From positions 1 through 47,940 of the forward strand of contig NZ_JAMZGM010000025.1 in NCBI RefSeq assembly GCF_024158605.1: DNA of 47,940 nucleotides, written 5' to 3'. The stretch comes from Sebaldella sp. S0638. Its GTDB lineage: Bacteria; Fusobacteriota; Fusobacteriia; Fusobacteriales; Leptotrichiaceae. The first letter of the stretch is position 1. Every line of letters begins with the position of its first letter. Position numbers and translations under genes: made by a program. The notes under the pieces are model-generated. The model searched no databases. It was given only the letters and a program-made list of their open reading frames with translations, and was not told the DNA's origin. Below, in pieces: positions 26,867 to 35,844 of this stretch.

Positions 26867-28525
26867 CTAAACACCTAATATTTCTTTTGCATGCTGAATA
26901 GAAATATCTGTATAGTTATCACCTGATATCATTCTCGCTATTTCTCTCACTCTTTCTTCCTCATTCAGCGGTACTACCTTTGTTTCAGTAAGTTTATTTT
27001 CCACTTCTTTCTTAATAAAGAACTGCTGATTTCCCTTAGCTGCTATCTGCGGAGAGTGTGTAACACAAATGACCTGTACATCATCTGAAATTGTTTTCAG
27101 CTTTTCAGCTACTTTTTTTACAGTTTCTCCAGCTATCCCCGTATCTATTTCATCAAAGATCAGAACTGATATATTATCTACCTTGGAAAAAATGATTTTT
27201 AATGCAAGCATGATTCTCGAAATTTCTCCGCCTGATGCTATTTTCCCCAGAGGTTTCAATTCTTCCCCAAGGTTGGCAGATATCATAAACTCTACACTGT
27301 CTGTTCCTTTTTCCCTGAGTTCCTCTTTTTTCTCAAAATGTACTTTGAAAACGGCATTTTCCATTTTCAGGTCTTTAAGCTCTTTTTTCAGCTTAGTTTC
27401 AATATTTTTTGCCACTTCTTTTCTTTTCTTGCTCAATTTTTCCGCAAAAGAAAAATATTTCTCGGTTCTTTCCTGCTTTTCTGCTTTTAATTTATCCAGC
27501 TCGTCATTTTCAAAGCTTATCATCCCGAGCTTCTCTTCTATATCTTCTTTATATTCCAGTATCTCTTTTATTGTGGAACCATACTTCATCTTCAGCTTAT
27601 TTATGCTGTCAATTCTGCTGACTACCGTTTCCAGCCTGTTTTCGTCAGTAGAAACTTCATCCAGCATATCTTCCACTGTGTAAGAGATATCATCCAGTTC
27701 ATAATAAATTTTTTCCAGATTATCATAAACTTCCTGATAAGAAGCACTTATATTCAGAAGTTGTTCAAAATTCTTACGCGTTTTCTGTAAAGTACGTAAA
27801 ATTGATATTTCACTGTCTTTTAGATTCAAAATGGAATCTGCAAGCTTATCTTTTATTTTTCCTGCATTAAAAAGTATTTTATACTCTTCTTCCAGTTCGT
27901 CATCTTCTCCGGGTTTCAGTTCCAGAGCATCTATTTCACTTAAATGAAATTCGTAAATATCTTTTTTCTCTTCTATTTGTCTTTTTATTTCCTCTATTTC
28001 ATTTATTTTTTTACTTAGAGTGCTTATTTTTTGTATTGTTTTCTTTATTTCATCTTTTAGTTCCAAACCGCTTTTATCAAGAAATTTATCAAGCAGTGAC
28101 AGATGATAATTTTTATTCAGCAAATACTGGTGATTATGCTGTCCTACCAGATCCAGCACATGGCTCATAATTTCCTTTAGTTTCGATACCGGAACTCTCA
28201 TTCCGTTTACTACTACTTTGGATTTTCCGTCCCGTGACAGATTTCTTGTTATTATGAGCTCTTCTTCCTCTATATCAAAGTCCAGATCATTCAGTATCTT
28301 TACCTGCTCTTTTGTCAGATCAAACACCGCTTCTGCGGTAAGTTTTTCCTCACCTGACCTTATCATGTCCGAACTGCTTCTCTCACCTATTAAAAGAGAT
28401 ATTCCATCCAAAATAATGGATTTTCCCGCTCCGGTTTCTCCCGTCAGAGCCACAAATCCATTTTCAAAATTTAAATCAACATTTTTTATAATAGCCAAAT
28501 TGTTTAATCTGAGTTCTCTTAACAT
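26867..28525 (-). CDS. recN: DNA repair protein RecN
   Basis: 552-residue SMC-like ATPase that acts early at DNA double-strand breaks. N-terminal Walker A ([25 protein letters not shown]), long coiled coils in the centre (about 150-370) and a C-terminal head with the signature [17 protein letters not shown] and Walker B ([15 protein letters not shown]), then [14 protein letters not shown]. Length is normal. Starts 21 bases after nadK, a common gene order. RecN is one of the clearest calls in the window. Confidence 0.97.
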   Translation of the reverse strand: MLRELRLNNLAIIKNVDLNFENGFVALTGETGAGKSIILDGISLLIGERSSSDMIRSGEEKLTAEAVFDLTKEQVKILNDLDFDIEEEELIITRNLSRDGKSKVVVNGMRVPVSKLKEIMSHVLDLVGQHNHQYLLNKNYHLSLLDKFLDKSGLELKDEIKKTIQKISTLSKKINEIEEIKRQIEEKKDIYEFHLSEIDALELKPGEDDELEEEYKILFNAGKIKDKLADSILNLKDSEISILRTLQKTRKNFEQLLNISASYQEVYDNLEKIYYELDDISYTVEDMLDEVSTDENRLETVVSRIDSINKLKMKYGSTIKEILEYKEDIEEKLGMISFENDELDKLKAEKQERTEKYFSFAEKLSKKRKEVAKNIETKLKKELKDLKMENAVFKVHFEKKEELREKGTDSVEFMISANLGEELKPLGKIASGGEISRIMLALKIIFSKVDNISVLIFDEIDTGIAGETVKKVAEKLKTISDDVQVICVTHSPQIAAKGNQQFFIKKEVENKLTETKVVPLNEEERVREIARMISGDNYTDISIQHAKEILGV

Positions 28526-28546
28526 ATTTTTACCCCGTCTAAAATA

Positions 28547-29332
28547 TTATATGGAATCTCCCCACTTTAACTTTTCCCTTAATATCATGAAATAATCCCT
28601 GTTTTCAGGCTTTATAAGTCTGACTACCTTATCTGACAGCTGTGTTTCTATTTTATCATCTTTATTTACCTTAAAGTGAATCTGCCCGTCAATATTCAGA
28701 TGTATATCATTATCCCTTGAGTCCAGTTTAAATGAAAGAACTTCCTTACCATCCACTATTATCGGTCTTGCATTCAGACTCTGAGGTGCAAGCGGTGTCA
28801 GTGAAACAGAATTCAGTCCCGGATGCACTATAGGCCCTCCTGCTGAAAGTGAGTAAGCTGTGGAACCAGTAGGAGTGGCAACTATAATTCCATCTGCTCT
28901 GTATTTATTTATCAAAGTATTATTAGCATAAACATTTACAGATAAAAGTGTTGATTTTATTCCTCCCTTGGCGATAACCAGTTCATTCAGAGCATAATGC
29001 GTCTTTTCATTATGTCTTACTTCCAGAAATCTTCGCTCCTCTATTTCATAATCATTATTTAAAAATTTATCCAGTACATATACTGCTTCGCTGTCTCTGG
29101 TATAAGCAAGATAGCCGAGACTCCCCATATGGACAGCAAGCACAGGGACATTTTTTTTCAATACCTGCTGTGCTGCTGCCAGTATAGTACCATCTCCGCC
29201 AAATGTAACTATCAGGTCACATTCATCTATCTGATGTACTATCTCTATTTTCTTTTCCTCTAAATATGAATAAAATGCTTTTAGAAAATGACTGTCTTTT
29301 AAGCCATCTTTCTTAATTATTTTTATCTTCAT
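28547..29332 (-). CDS. nadK: NAD kinase
   Basis: 261-residue enzyme making NADP from NAD and ATP (or polyphosphate). Contains the conserved GGDGTILAAAQ (about residues 46-56), NELVIAKG and the substrate loop TPTGSTAYSLSAGGPIVHP. Length is normal. Lies 12 bases after the envC-like gene and 21 bases before recN, the common nadK-recN pairing. Confidence 0.96.
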   Translation of the reverse strand: MKIKIIKKDGLKDSHFLKAFYSYLEEKKIEIVHQIDECDLIVTFGGDGTILAAAQQVLKKNVPVLAVHMGSLGYLAYTRDSEAVYVLDKFLNNDYEIEERRFLEVRHNEKTHYALNELVIAKGGIKSTLLSVNVYANNTLINKYRADGIIVATPTGSTAYSLSAGGPIVHPGLNSVSLTPLAPQSLNARPIIVDGKEVLSFKLDSRDNDIHLNIDGQIHFKVNKDDKIETQLSDKVVRLIKPENRDYFMILREKLKWGDSI

Positions 29333-29344
29333 TTCGAAACCTCT

Positions 29345-30715
29345 TTATAAGTAATTCATCGGATTTACCGTATTTACTCCTTTTCTTGTTTCAAAGTACA
29401 GATTTGCCTCTCTGTTTATATCACGTCCGAGAGTTCCTATCGTCTGCCCCTTTGTGACTTTCTGCCCTTTGGAAACACTTACTCCAGACAGATTCCCATA
29501 TACTGTAATAAGATTTCCGTGATCTATTATAACTACATTTCCCAGATTATTCAGCGATCCCGAATATATTACATTTCCTGAATCAGCTGCTTTTACTGCC
29601 TGTCCCACACTTCCTCTTATTTCTATACCTTTACTTGTAAGTCCCTGAATTTTTTCCTGTCCGTAATTTGTAACTATACTTCCGGACATAGGCATCATAA
29701 GAGCTCCTGTTCCTTTAGGAGGGCTATATGTACTTGCTGTTGTTGTTGTAGTTTTCGTAGTAGTAGTTGTCGTCGTCGTTGCTTTTTCCCCCGAAAGGCT
29801 GGAATTGTTTCTTTCTCCGCTTGCCCCGCCTTTTTCAGCTTCTCTTTTTATTCTTTCAGCTTCAGCCAGTCTTATTCTTTCTTCCTCGGCTTTCTGCGCT
29901 GCTATTTGCTGTGCTCTTAGTTCTCTTGCTATGATAGCCTGAATTTCTGCTTCCAGTTTCTTTCTTTCTGAAACAAGTTTACTGTTTGACTGCTGTATAG
30001 TTTTATTTTCAGTTGAAAGTTTACTCTGCTTTGTTCTAAGTGTAGCTATAATTCTATTTTTTTCCTGTTTAGCCACATTCAGCTGTTTATTTTTTGATTC
30101 CAGATCATTTCTTGCAGCCATAATACGTGATGCCTGAGCCTGATTTTGTGATTTCAGACTTTCTACCTGTCTTTTTTCACCTTCCACGCCCTCTTTTGTT
30201 TTCTCCACTACTTGAATATACTGCTTCTGTTTATTCAAAAATATTTTCAAATCATGATTTCTTTTATCCTGAACAACTATCCCCGAATCTGCAAACAGTC
30301 CGAGAGTTTCTTTTCTTCTTCTGACTCTGTCCCAGATTATCATCTTTTTAGCCAGATCTTCTTTATTTACATTTATTATCTCGGAATTTTTATTTATTTC
30401 GTTTATGTCTCTTCGTATTTCATCATCATTTTTCCCTATTTCACGAAGTACATCAGTATATCTTTTCTGGGCGTCATCATATTCGGCCTGTAATTTTTTT
30501 ATTTGAGCTTCTATATTTTTCAGCTGGCTTGTTGTTACATTTTCATCTTTTTTGGCCTTGTTGATTTCACCGGAATTTTTGTTTATTTTCTGGTTATTCT
30601 GATTAATCTGTGTATTTATCTGTTTAATCCGGTCATTATTTTTATCTTTCTGGTCTGTATAGATAATTGAGAAAACAAGAATAAAAATAAATGCAACCTT
30701 TGTTTTTTTCCTCAT
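29345..30715 (-). CDS. envC: EnvC-like murein hydrolase activator with degenerate LytM domain
   Basis: 456 residues. N-terminal signal segment (about 1-20), long coiled coil (about 25-295), a poly-threonine linker (about 312-326), then a C-terminal M23/LytM domain (about 337-456). The zinc ligands of active M23 peptidases are absent: SKGIEI (361-366) instead of HxGxD, YGNLS instead of YxHLS, and LYFETR instead of LHFE. Escherichia coli EnvC also has a dead LytM domain; it is recruited by FtsX and activates amidases in the periplasm. Directly downstream of ftsE and ftsX (six-base gap), which supports the same role. The cognate amidase is not in this window. Confidence 0.88.
   Translation of the reverse strand: MRKKTKVAFIFILVFSIIYTDQKDKNNDRIKQINTQINQNNQKINKNSGEINKAKKDENVTTSQLKNIEAQIKKLQAEYDDAQKRYTDVLREIGKNDDEIRRDINEINKNSEIINVNKEDLAKKMIIWDRVRRRKETLGLFADSGIVVQDKRNHDLKIFLNKQKQYIQVVEKTKEGVEGEKRQVESLKSQNQAQASRIMAARNDLESKNKQLNVAKQEKNRIIATLRTKQSKLSTENKTIQQSNSKLVSERKKLEAEIQAIIARELRAQQIAAQKAEEERIRLAEAERIKREAEKGGASGERNNSSLSGEKATTTTTTTTKTTTTTASTYSPPKGTGALMMPMSGSIVTNYGQEKIQGLTSKGIEIRGSVGQAVKAADSGNVIYSGSLNNLGNVVIIDHGNLITVYGNLSGVSVSKGQKVTKGQTIGTLGRDINREANLYFETRKGVNTVNPMNYL
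29738..29780 (-). repeat. ACN trinucleotide tract encoding poly-threonine
   Basis: Thirteen threonine codons in a run interrupted by one lysine, with ACG, ACT and ACA blocks. It forms the linker between coiled coil and LytM domain of the EnvC-like protein and may vary in length by slippage without breaking the frame. Confidence 0.8.
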
Positions 30716-30721
30716 AATTAT

Positions 30722-31585
30722 CTACCTCTTATAAAACTTAAGATATCTTCTTGTACTTGAAAAATTTACCACAGCTGTAATAAAGATTCCTAACACAAAT
30801 GACATTAAAAATAATGCTATAAGTTCGCCTCTTGATGCTCTTGGTACAACACTTGAATTTAGTAAATTAATTCCCTGAAGTATAAAGCCGTACAGCTTTC
30901 TGAATATCAGAAAACCTCCCATTGAAGCAAGTCCTATTAAGAATGCTCCTTCCAGAAAATATGTAAGTCTGATAAAGTTGTTGCTTACACCAATATGTGT
31001 AAGTGTTCCTACATCTTTCTTTCTTGCTTTTATACCCACACTTGTCAGGTTAAATATTAGTATTACCGCAAATATGCCAATTCCTGCCAGTCCGAATAAC
31101 AGTATATTGTCCAGACTTTTATCAAATTTTATTGAATTTTCTATTGCTGCTGTTCTCATATCCAGTTCCAGTACTTCAGGATAAGATTTTATCGTATTTT
31201 TTAATTCTTCTACATTTGCATCTTTTGATACATAGAGATAAAAACTGTCGCTTAACGGATTTTCCTGATCTGTAAGTTCCACTCCCAATTCACTCTGTAA
31301 TTTTTCCAAAGCTCTTTCTTTCGGCTCGAATTTTATTGCTTTTATCCCTTTTGTAGAATTCAGCTTTACCTGAAAATTTTCCAGATCAGGTTCTGCCATT
31401 GTCTTTACATAGATTATTACCTGATTTGATACATCCAGCTTTGCCTTAAAATCATTCAAATTATAGAAAAAGATTAATAATACGTCAAGCAGGGTAAAAA
31501 CTACCATCAGAGATATCAATGATGAGAAAAACATTCCCTTTTCTTTGCTTACATTTCTAAACATTTCACTAATCGGATTCAACAT
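30722..31585 (-). CDS. ftsX: Cell division ABC permease FtsX
   Basis: 287 residues from ATG at 31585, seven bases after GGAGGT; an upstream ATG at 31600 overlaps that ribosome site. Topology: short cytoplasmic tail, helix about 17-40, a periplasmic domain (about 41-165) that in FtsX binds EnvC or other hydrolase regulators, then three helices (LLFGLAGIGIFAVILIFNLT; FLEGAFLIGLASMGGFLI; IALFLMSFVLGIFITAVV). Family motif around ARKKDVGTLTHIGVSNNFIRLTYFLEGAFLIG is intact. Overlaps ftsE by 17 bases, so the two are translationally coupled. FtsX looks normal, in contrast to its degenerate FtsE partner. Confidence 0.93.
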   Translation of the reverse strand: MLNPISEMFRNVSKEKGMFFSSLISLMVVFTLLDVLLIFFYNLNDFKAKLDVSNQVIIYVKTMAEPDLENFQVKLNSTKGIKAIKFEPKERALEKLQSELGVELTDQENPLSDSFYLYVSKDANVEELKNTIKSYPEVLELDMRTAAIENSIKFDKSLDNILLFGLAGIGIFAVILIFNLTSVGIKARKKDVGTLTHIGVSNNFIRLTYFLEGAFLIGLASMGGFLIFRKLYGFILQGINLLNSSVVPRASRGELIALFLMSFVLGIFITAVVNFSSTRRYLKFYKR

Positions 31586-32228
31586 CAGTTTTACCTCCAT
31601 CTAAATCTATAACCCTTATTCTTTCATCGAATAAATTTTCTTCGGAAGTAACAGCTATAACAGTAGTTCCTTCCTCGTTTATCTTGTAAAGATGCTTTAA
31701 CAGCTTATCTTTATTGTCTCTTTTTAATTTTTCAAATACTTCGTCCAGAATCAGCACTTCCGGCTTCTTTACCAGTTCTCTTGAAAGTTCCACAAGTATT
31801 TTTTCCTGATAAGAAAGCTGCCCGATTTTATGTTTTCGTATACTTCCCAGCTCAAAATATTCTAATATCTCTTCCACACGCTCTTTTCTTTCTTTGCTTT
31901 TCATTTTCAGCAAATCAGTGGAAATCTTAATATTTTCATAAACAGTTCTGTCGTCTAAAAGCCACAGATCCTGATCTACGTACCCTATTTTTCTTCTTAT
32001 TTTTGCCCTTTGAAAATTAAACTTTAGCTTGTTTAACTCTTTTTCTCCATAAAAAACTTTTCCCGATGTCGGCCTGTCCATTAAATAGATAAAATGCAAT
32101 ACTGTTGACTTCCCTTTTCTTCCTTTCAGATGTATAAATTCCCCGTTGGAAATTTCCAGATTCAGACCGCTCAATACTTCATAATCGGCGTTCTTATATT
32201 TTTTATGAATATCTTCAAATTTAATCAT
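31569..32228 (-). CDS. ftsE: FtsE-like ABC ATPase subunit with degenerate catalytic motifs
   Basis: 219 residues with the overall ABC ATPase layout and a location directly before ftsX, so identity as FtsE is secure. Several ATPase motifs are abnormal: the Walker A is GRKGKST (36-42), two residues shorter than GxxxxGKS/T; the signature is LSYQE (138-142) instead of LSGGQ/E; the D-loop region after Walker B (VLILDE, 158-163) reads VFEKLK instead of PTGNLD; and the switch histidine is replaced by serine (AVTSE, S195). The Q-loop glutamine (GYVDQD, Q86) and the Walker B acidic pair remain. ATP may still bind, but normal hydrolysis is doubtful. FtsE normally drives FtsX and thereby EnvC-amidase septal hydrolysis. 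The DNA reads cleanly, with no frameshift to explain the changes. Confidence 0.88.
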   Translation of the reverse strand: MIKFEDIHKKYKNADYEVLSGLNLEISNGEFIHLKGRKGKSTVLHFIYLMDRPTSGKVFYGEKELNKLKFNFQRAKIRRKIGYVDQDLWLLDDRTVYENIKISTDLLKMKSKERKERVEEILEYFELGSIRKHKIGQLSYQEKILVELSRELVKKPEVLILDEVFEKLKRDNKDKLLKHLYKINEEGTTVIAVTSEENLFDERIRVIDLDGGKTDVESD

Positions 32229-32276
32229 GGTTACTCCTTATTAAATCTTTTAATTTTATAAACTGTTATTTTATTA

Positions 32277-33605
32277 TTATAATTCAGAATCTTCCTTTTC
32301 TTTCTTCAAAAAGTAGAATAAAAGTGATAACACGAAAAATCCCAGCGACACCATTATAGCTATGTAAATCCCCTGTGATGTGGCGTATCTCAGTCCTTCA
32401 CTGTCTTTTTCACTTCCTATTACCAGTACATTCAGCTGTATTGCCTGCTGTACAAGAAAGGCCATTTTCAGAAAAAATCCCTGTATCCCGAACAAAAGTC
32501 CTTCTACACTGACTTTATGCCTGCTCGAAATCGATACTGCTATTTCACTTATCATTGCCTGCGGAAATATAAATGCTGCTCCGCTTAAACCTATTCCGCA
32601 GATAAAAAATAATATATATGCCAGAATGCTGTTTTCGCTGTTAATAAACAAAAGTCCGGCTCCTCCGAGAATAAGTATAATTATATCTGCTATAATTACT
32701 TTCTTGTATGAGTATTTTTTCGACAGTTTGTTTGTAATCGGGAAACATAACGCTGCTGAACCGAACAGTATCACTGATATAAGGGTAATTATCCCCTTCG
32801 GCTTCTGCATTATACTTACTACGTAATAGTTTATCATCCCGCGCAGCAGGTTAAACCCTACAAAAAAGAAAAAGAATGCTGCAAAATAAATAACTATATC
32901 TTTTTTTAGTATATATCCTGATGACTCTTTAAATTTTACGCTTTCTGTTATTTTGTTATTGCTTATATTTTTTTCATCCAGAAAGAATATACATATGTAT
33001 ATTCCTATAACTGCAATTATACTTAATAAAATAATTGTCAACCTCAAACCCTTTTCCGTGTTATTCCCGCCCAGTAAAGGAATCAGCAGTCCCGGCAGTA
33101 CCATCGCCACAGCTGTAAATATAAGTCTGAAAACTGACTGTACCGTGGACAGATCAAGTCTTTCCTCTTTGCTGTTGGTAATATCGGGAATTAAGGCGTT
33201 ATACGGGCCGCCTACCATTGTGTAAAAGATAAAAAATAATCCACCTACAATAGTAAGACTTATGAAAGTTGTCATTGTCGTCATTTTTAGAGGGAAGAAA
33301 AATAAAACCATTGTGAATCCCAGCGGAATTCCTCCTAAAGCTATAAAAGGAGTTCTCTTTCCCCATTTTGAATTTGTTTTATCTGATAAGTAACCTACCA
33401 GAGGATCTGAAACTGCATCAATAAACCTCGATAAGACAAGTGCCAGCGTAATCAATCCTGCGGGCAGCAAAGGACTAAGTCCCGTTTCTTCCTTAGGCGG
33501 AAGATAATAATACGGAAGCCATTGATTAAACAGCTGATCCATTATAAAGTATGAAACTCCTATGCCATATATCCAATATGTTTTTTTATTTAGTCTGCTC
33601 TTCAT
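32277..33605 (-). CDS. MFS transporter of the GPH (glycoside-pentoside-hexuronide)/MelB-like type
   Basis: About 442 residues with 12 predicted membrane helices. The N-terminal DAVSDPLVGYLSDKTNSKWGKRTPFIALGGIPLGF is the sodium/proton sugar symporter (GPH) hallmark, with the conserved SDKTxSKWGKR loop after helix 2. Substrate unknown, probably a glycoside. Start ATG at 33605, ten bases after GGAG and inside the end of the upstream hydrolase gene; the earlier ATG at 33614 is too close to that GGAG. It sits between a hydrolase and ftsE in the long operon, which gives no substrate hint. Confidence 0.82.
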   Translation of the reverse strand: MKSRLNKKTYWIYGIGVSYFIMDQLFNQWLPYYYLPPKEETGLSPLLPAGLITLALVLSRFIDAVSDPLVGYLSDKTNSKWGKRTPFIALGGIPLGFTMVLFFFPLKMTTMTTFISLTIVGGLFFIFYTMVGGPYNALIPDITNSKEERLDLSTVQSVFRLIFTAVAMVLPGLLIPLLGGNNTEKGLRLTIILLSIIAVIGIYICIFFLDEKNISNNKITESVKFKESSGYILKKDIVIYFAAFFFFFVGFNLLRGMINYYVVSIMQKPKGIITLISVILFGSAALCFPITNKLSKKYSYKKVIIADIIILILGGAGLLFINSENSILAYILFFICGIGLSGAAFIFPQAMISEIAVSISSRHKVSVEGLLFGIQGFFLKMAFLVQQAIQLNVLVIGSEKDSEGLRYATSQGIYIAIMVSLGFFVLSLLFYFLKKEKEDSEL

Positions 33606-34554
33606 TATCTTCATTCTCCAAAAATTTTCTTACTTCCTCGGTATATTCCTGCTTATTATCTCTGTAGATTCTCACATGTCCGCTGTTTTCAAATACTTTT
33701 AATGTCACATTTTTGTATTGGGCTATTTCATTATACTCTTCCATAAGCATTCCGTATGTAGTAGCTTTATCCTGCTTCGACTGCAGAAGAAGAGTGGGTA
33801 TTCTTCTAAGTAAATATGAAAGTCTCATTTTATGAAGATTTTTATGTACTCTCAGATCAAATATTCTTGAAACTATACTTGTAATAAGTTTTGGAACTTT
33901 TCTTTTTCTTGCATCTTCTTTTATTCTTTTTCTCGAATTGGAAATAGGGCTGTCCAATATTAATTTTGTCACTTTCATTCCGCCTTTTCTTATCTTATCG
34001 CTAAAAAGCTTAGCCGCAATTGCAGAACCCATTCCGCCCTGAGAAAAACCATAAAGTATAAACTCTTTTTTTCCGTATCTTTCTTTCAGCATCTCCATTG
34101 TGTGAAGAATATCCAGCCCGAATCCGTATCCCATGAAAGTTTTCGCTACATCTGCCCTTCCTGAATTTCTCAGATCAGGAAGAAAAATACTGTATTCCTT
34201 ATCCAGTCCTACTTCCCTGACAAGCTCAAGACACTGAAGAACCGCCAGTCTGTTTGTACCTCTTCCATGTGAGATTATCAACGCTTTATCAGTATTTTCA
34301 TTTTCTATAAACCATCCGAAAAGTTTTATTTTTTTGGAATTATATTCTATTTCTTTATAGTTAAAACCATAATCCAAAGGATTTATTTTATCTTCAATAT
34401 TATATTTCTGTCTGTCTTTTTTACTGTTATATATATCTTCAAGTGTTATTCTGGGATATTTTTCTATCTGATTCAAAAAGTATTTTATTGCCAGATATGC
34501 CACTGCAAAGAAAAATATCATAAATATTATGTTTATTGCTATAATTATTCCCAT
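33586..34554 (-). CDS. Membrane-anchored alpha/beta hydrolase
   Basis: 322 residues. N-terminal transmembrane anchor (residues 2-25), then an alpha/beta hydrolase fold: oxyanion region LIISHGRGTNRLA (about 92-104), nucleophile elbow GFSQGG (S171), acidic residue near D265 (QSKQDKATT) and histidine about 303 (NSGHVRIY). Likely a serine esterase or peptidase acting at the membrane; substrate unknown. Starts three bases after the tmcAL stop, with the ribosome site AGAGGTAG inside the tmcAL end; its 3' end overlaps the transporter gene by 20 bases. Confidence 0.82.
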   Translation of the reverse strand: MGIIIAINIIFMIFFFAVAYLAIKYFLNQIEKYPRITLEDIYNSKKDRQKYNIEDKINPLDYGFNYKEIEYNSKKIKLFGWFIENENTDKALIISHGRGTNRLAVLQCLELVREVGLDKEYSIFLPDLRNSGRADVAKTFMGYGFGLDILHTMEMLKERYGKKEFILYGFSQGGMGSAIAAKLFSDKIRKGGMKVTKLILDSPISNSRKRIKEDARKRKVPKLITSIVSRIFDLRVHKNLHKMRLSYLLRRIPTLLLQSKQDKATTYGMLMEEYNEIAQYKNVTLKVFENSGHVRIYRDNKQEYTEEVRKFLENEDNEEQTK

Positions 34555-34557
34555 GTG

Positions 34558-35715
34558 CTACCTCTCTTTTATTATTGAATTTAATTTTTCTTTCCGTTTT
34601 AACATCAGCTCTTTTAGCAAAAAACCGTTTTTTTCCGTTTTTACTTTTGCGGTATTGAGTTTTTCTATGTCTTTCCAGTTTGTATATATTTTCTCTTTTT
34701 TATTTGTCTTTATCAGCCTGCGGAGATGTTCCCTGCCTCTTTGGTTAAAACCGAGTATTCTTATGTACTCCGGTTCAGAATCCTGTATATCTTCTTCTTT
34801 TATATCCAATAATATATTCAGAATACTTCGTTTTATTCTGGAAACAGAAAAATTCCTGCTTTTCATATTATCTAAAAAACTGTTATATGTATCACTGCAT
34901 GCAGCCTGATAAACAAGTCTGTTCAGCAGTTCTTCCCTGATATCATATATTTGCTCAAGCTCTTCTCTTTTACAGGTAAGTATCTTGTATCTGAACAGTT
35001 CATAAAGTCTCTCTTCTATACTGTTCTCTTCTGATGTTTTGTTTTTTATTATGTTGTATACTTCTTTTGGGAAGACATTTTTACTTTCTTCCAGAGTATT
35101 TTCCCTGTACATTTTTCTTATATTCGAAGCACTTGTAATATTTCCTTTTACCTCTGTTTCGTTATATCCTGTATTTTTTCGCTCTACTATATACGGCTTT
35201 ATATGAAATCCTTTACTGCTTATAGTTTTCATATACTCCATAGCCAGTATATTATTTGATAAAAAAGTATCCCCCATACCGAATTCCGTCAGTGTTTTGT
35301 GATGAGAAACCGAGTAGTTTTCACCATTTTTCAAATATTTTTTTAAAAGTCTAGCATACGAATCTGTGTTTTGTATTTGAATAATCTCATTCAGCTTATT
35401 AATATTTCCTGTTTCAGCACCGAAAACCTGAGTATCTGCTTCCATATATTCCAGAATCTTCACTGCTTCCCTGCAAAAAACCTCTGCATTCTGTATCGAA
35501 TAATACAAAGGCAGCTCTATTACCAGATCCACCCCGTTATTCAACGCTGTTTCGGTTTTTTCCCATTTATCTATAAAAGAAAACTCACCTCTCTGGACAA
35601 AATCACCGCTAACTACTGTCATTACCAGCTCAGGATTATTTTTTCCCACTTCGCTGATCTGGTATAAATGTCCGTTATGAAAAGGATTGTATTCTGCTAC
35701 TATTCCTGCTCTCAT
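34558..35715 (-). CDS. tmcAL: tRNA(Met) cytidine acetate ligase
   Basis: 385 residues. N-terminal nucleotidyltransferase domain with AGIVAEYNPFHNGHLYQ (HNGH ATP site), VSGDFVQRGEFSFIDKWEKTE, and later SASNIRKMYREN (about 190-202), as in TmcAL (DUF795). TmcAL acetylates the wobble cytidine of elongator tRNA-Met using acetate and ATP in bacteria that lack TmcA. Length is typical. Start ATG has AAGGTGA eight bases upstream, and an extended -10 (TGTTATAAT) lies about 25 bases before that. First gene of the nine-gene minus-strand run. Confidence 0.92.
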   Translation of the reverse strand: MRAGIVAEYNPFHNGHLYQISEVGKNNPELVMTVVSGDFVQRGEFSFIDKWEKTETALNNGVDLVIELPLYYSIQNAEVFCREAVKILEYMEADTQVFGAETGNINKLNEIIQIQNTDSYARLLKKYLKNGENYSVSHHKTLTEFGMGDTFLSNNILAMEYMKTISSKGFHIKPYIVERKNTGYNETEVKGNITSASNIRKMYRENTLEESKNVFPKEVYNIIKNKTSEENSIEERLYELFRYKILTCKREELEQIYDIREELLNRLVYQAACSDTYNSFLDNMKSRNFSVSRIKRSILNILLDIKEEDIQDSEPEYIRILGFNQRGREHLRRLIKTNKKEKIYTNWKDIEKLNTAKVKTEKNGFLLKELMLKRKEKLNSIIKER

Positions 35716-35771
35716 ACCCTAAAATCACCTTCATTATTATAACATATTATCAAAGGTTTTGACAGTTTAAA

Positions 35772-35800
35772 TTGAAAAAATCAGCGAAAAAGAGTATAAT
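35772..35800 (+). promoter_or_regulatory. Promoter of OPT transporter-coaX unit
   Basis: TTGAAA, 17-base spacer, TATAAT on the plus strand, about 45 bases before the OPT start. A second TTGACA at 35759-35764 lies just upstream. The region also holds the divergent tmcAL promoter (minus-strand TATAAT at about 35739-35744). Confidence 0.75.
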
Positions 35801-35844
35801 AGCTTATAAGTTTTATGAAATTATTTTTTTAGTTAGGAGAAAAT

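Noticed and set aside
27069-27683. Plus-strand open frame of 204 codons
   Set aside because: Lies fully antisense to recN, whose motifs are unambiguous; serine- and phenylalanine-rich composition is an artefact.
29345-30715. Active M23 endopeptidase
   Set aside because: All expected zinc ligands are replaced, so the protein is called an activator instead of an enzyme.
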